Assembly: GCA_944325185.1 (NCBI GenBank)
Contig: CALUZA010000027.1
Location: forward strand, 41,543 to 105,542
DNA from: Candidatus Gastranaerophilales bacterium
GTDB lineage: Bacteria; Cyanobacteriota; Vampirovibrionia; Gastranaerophilales; Gastranaerophilaceae
Reading direction: 5' to 3'
Length of the DNA stretch: 64,000 bases
Shown here: in pieces, positions 62,241 to 64,000 of the stretch
Numbering within the stretch: position 1 is the stretch's first letter
Layout of the letters: every line of letters begins with the position of its first letter
The notes under the pieces: model-generated
The model's input: only the letters and a program-made list of their open reading frames with translations
Databases searched by the model: none
What the model was told of the DNA's origin: nothing
Position numbers and translations under genes: made by a program

Positions 62241-63203
62241 TTAAAAATTATATATCATTAAAAGGTTAATTAAAAAATTTGAACAATATTTTATTGCAAA
62301 TAATTTTATTTTGTATTTTAAAGGTATTTTTTTTGATTTAAAAAATGAGCTTGTATCGTATGAATTAAATATGTCTTTTATTTTGGTTAGGAAATTTTTT
62401 TTATATTTTTTGTTTATTCTTTTTAAATTCCAAAGATAGGCTTTTAGTTCAAAAAGCAGTTTAAAAGGCGTTTGTTCATTGTTTTTGTTGTCAAAAAAAT
62501 TGTTTATTGTTGTAAATTCGTTTATTATTGCAAAAGCTTTTTTGTCATTATTAATGCTTGAATTTGGATTGTCGAGATTGTAGTTGTACAATTGATTTTC
62601 GATTAATCTTATGTTTTGTGCAAAGTATAAACATTTAAACTGGAATGACGTATCTTGAAAACTTGCTCCTTCTGTTTCGTTAAATATGATGTTGTTTTTG
62701 ATTAAGAATTCTTTTTTAAATAGAAATGACCACACGCTTGGTTTTAAGAGGTATAGTTCAGGATTTGTTGTTGTGTTTATGTTTTGGTTAATTGGATAAT
62801 TTGTATGGTTTTTGGATTTATTTTTTTTATTTTTTTTAATTATGTAAAAATCTGATTTTATAATATCGGTATTATGTTTAAGCGCTTGATTTAGCAGGAT
62901 TTCAGACATTTCAGGTTCAATAAAATCATCAGATTCAACAATTTGTATATAATCACCTTTTGAACTTTTTATTCCAATATTCAAACTTTTACCATAGCCA
63001 TAATTTTTATTATTGGTAATAATTTTTATTCTTTTATCTTTTTTTGCAAATTCTTTTAGAATTTTTTGGGTATTGTCTGTTGAGCAATCGTTTATGATGA
63101 GTATTTCAATATTTTTGTATGTTTGATTTATTACACTTTCAAGACACGAACTTATGTAATTTTCGTTATTGTATGTCGGAATTAAAATGCTAATTTTTGT
63201 CAT
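62241..63203 (-). CDS. Family 2 glycosyltransferase
   Basis: The 320-aa protein starts with SILIPTYNNENYISSCLESV, IEILIINDCSTDNTQKIL and VESDDFIEPEMSEILL, which gives the GT-A fold with DxD-like DD. The C-terminal half is basic and helical, with YLWNLKRINKKY. It probably adds a sugar to a polysaccharide or lipid carrier; donor and acceptor are unknown. The rfbC gene is divergent nearby, consistent with surface polysaccharide synthesis. Confidence 0.85.
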   Translation of the reverse strand: MTKISILIPTYNNENYISSCLESVINQTYKNIEILIINDCSTDNTQKILKEFAKKDKRIKIITNNKNYGYGKSLNIGIKSSKGDYIQIVESDDFIEPEMSEILLNQALKHNTDIIKSDFYIIKKNKKNKSKNHTNYPINQNINTTTNPELYLLKPSVWSFLFKKEFLIKNNIIFNETEGASFQDTSFQFKCLYFAQNIRLIENQLYNYNLDNPNSSINNDKKAFAIINEFTTINNFFDNKNNEQTPFKLLFELKAYLWNLKRINKKYKKNFLTKIKDIFNSYDTSSFFKSKKIPLKYKIKLFAIKYCSNFLINLLMIYNF

Positions 63204-63298
63204 AGTGTCTATTTTAAAATATTTTAAAATATTCAGGCAAAAATTTTACATGTTGCTATATTTAGTGTAATTTTATATTATAACTTTGGAGAAAATTG

Positions 63299-63847
63299 AT
63301 GGATTTCGAATTTCAAAAACAAGAACTGGATGGGGTTTATTTAATTTCGAGCGAAAAAAAAATTGATGAAAGAGGATATCTTTGCGAACTATTTAGGAAA
63401 GATGTTTTTTTAAAAAACGGGATTGATGTTGATTTTGTTCAGGAAAATTTTTCTTATTCCGAATATAAAACTTTGCGCGGATTACACTATCAGAAAAATC
63501 CTCATGCACAGGATAAATTAATTTACGTAAATTATGGAAGCATACTTGATGTTGTTGTTGATTTAAGAAAAGATTCAAAAACTTTTGGAAAATATTTGAA
63601 ATTTGAATTAGATTCTGAAAAGCCTTGTTTTCTATATGTGCCAAAAGGATTTGCGCATGGGTTTTTAACGCTGTCTGACTTTGCGTGTGTAACATATAAA
63701 TTAAGTTCATATTATCAACCGGATTTTGAAGATGGAATTGTTTGGAATGATGAGGTTTTGAATATAGATTGGGAAGTTGATTTTGACCCGATTTTGAGCA
63801 ATAAGGATAAAAATCTTCCAAAATTTGATGTTAATGTTAAATTGTAG
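63299..63847 (+). CDS. rfbC: dTDP-4-dehydrorhamnose 3,5-epimerase
   Basis: GGAG lies seven bases before ATG 63299. The 182-aa cupin has FVQENFSYSEYKTLRGLHYQ (H in the active site), DVVVDLRKDSKTFGKY, FLYVPKGFAHGFLTLSD and the C-terminal Tyr-rich YYQPDFEDGIVWNDE. It epimerises dTDP-4-keto-6-deoxyglucose toward dTDP-L-rhamnose. rfbA, rfbB and rfbD are not in the window and may lie downstream. Confidence 0.93.
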   Translation: MDFEFQKQELDGVYLISSEKKIDERGYLCELFRKDVFLKNGIDVDFVQENFSYSEYKTLRGLHYQKNPHAQDKLIYVNYGSILDVVVDLRKDSKTFGKYLKFELDSEKPCFLYVPKGFAHGFLTLSDFACVTYKLSSYYQPDFEDGIVWNDEVLNIDWEVDFDPILSNKDKNLPKFDVNVKL

Positions 63848-63920
63848 GGGCTTGATTTTTTAAATTTTTGGAGCATAATATATTTGTTGAAGCGAGTTTG
63901 CTTAACGAGGAAGTTAATAT

Positions 63921-63997
<77 letters not shown>

Positions 63998-64000
63998 ATT

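Overview
The window is strongly AT-rich bacterial DNA that uses the standard code, with genes packed on both strands and many overlaps of 4 to 30 bases. The best fit is a non-photosynthetic relative of cyanobacteria of the Candidatus Gastranaerophilales/Melainabacteria (Vampirovibrionia) type. This is inferred from the combination of low GC, a phycobilisome-lyase-like HEAT protein, KdsD and RfbC (a Gram-negative type envelope), TrmFO, an HspR-like MerR regulator, a prepilin with an AFSLIEL processing site, flagellar chaperones and several lineage-specific hypothetical families. A flavodiiron protein, radical-SAM enzymes and a NADH oxidase/CoA-disulfide reductase point to anaerobic life. No phage, insertion sequence or CRISPR array is visible. 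rRNA genes are absent; there are three tRNAs (Leu-TAA, Cys-GCA, initiator Met-CAT).

Layout. 0-9 kb: the 3' end of dnaJ, queE, a PLP decarboxylase, an XRE regulator, a Cys-rich repeat prepilin, a flavodiiron protein, an acyl-CoA synthetase, a bifunctional nuclease, a DUF1858 protein and tRNA-Leu. 9-15.8 kb: the HEAT protein, a small exported protein, pepA-trmFO, a 47-aa ORF behind a sigma-28-like promoter, an FtsB/DivIC-like protein, and an asparaginase with a GspE-N-like partner. 15.9-22.2 kb: flaG-fliS-fliT-like genes, two tandem amino-acid permeases, glyQ and aroF. 22.3-34.3 kb: rnhA, rmuC, an FAD amine-oxidase-like protein, a zinc-ribbon membrane protein, ftsH, folK, a broken flavoprotein, lpd-lipA and an HspR-like gene. 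34.3-39 kb: rimO with a polytopic membrane protein, then a three-gene module (small membrane protein, ECF sigma factor, Spy/CnrX-like periplasmic protein). 39-49 kb: lineage-specific genes, fusA, an EF-hand protein, rsmD, a NADH oxidase and three paralogous MGWVTLTLRK coiled-coil proteins. 49-64 kb: a uridine-kinase-like gene, rnpA-rpmH, proC, uvrB, kdsD, a candidate papain-like protein, tRNA-Cys, uvrC, rplY, folP, a YkgJ cysteine-cluster protein, a LOG protein, a GT2 glycosyltransferase, rfbC and tRNA-fMet.

The most interesting observation is a 43-bp promoter-like element found six times upstream of lineage-specific genes (9.2, 37.2, 39.1, 44.6, 47.2 and 47.7 kb), with a weaker seventh at 48.9 kb. 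An RGCAATT box always lies exactly 23 bp before a CTTTAT-like box, followed by TAG or TAGGGAT. It links two of the three MGWVTLTLRK paralogs firmly, and the third by the weak copy, to a HEAT protein and three small unknown proteins, which suggests an undescribed regulon. Other leads are a sigma-28-type promoter for a 47-aa basic peptide, a CnrYXH-like sigma/sensor module, two unknown proteins sharing an 18-of-19-identical upstream motif, a prepilin fused to about a dozen Cys-rich repeats, and a flavoprotein gene interrupted by TGA next to a T15 tract.
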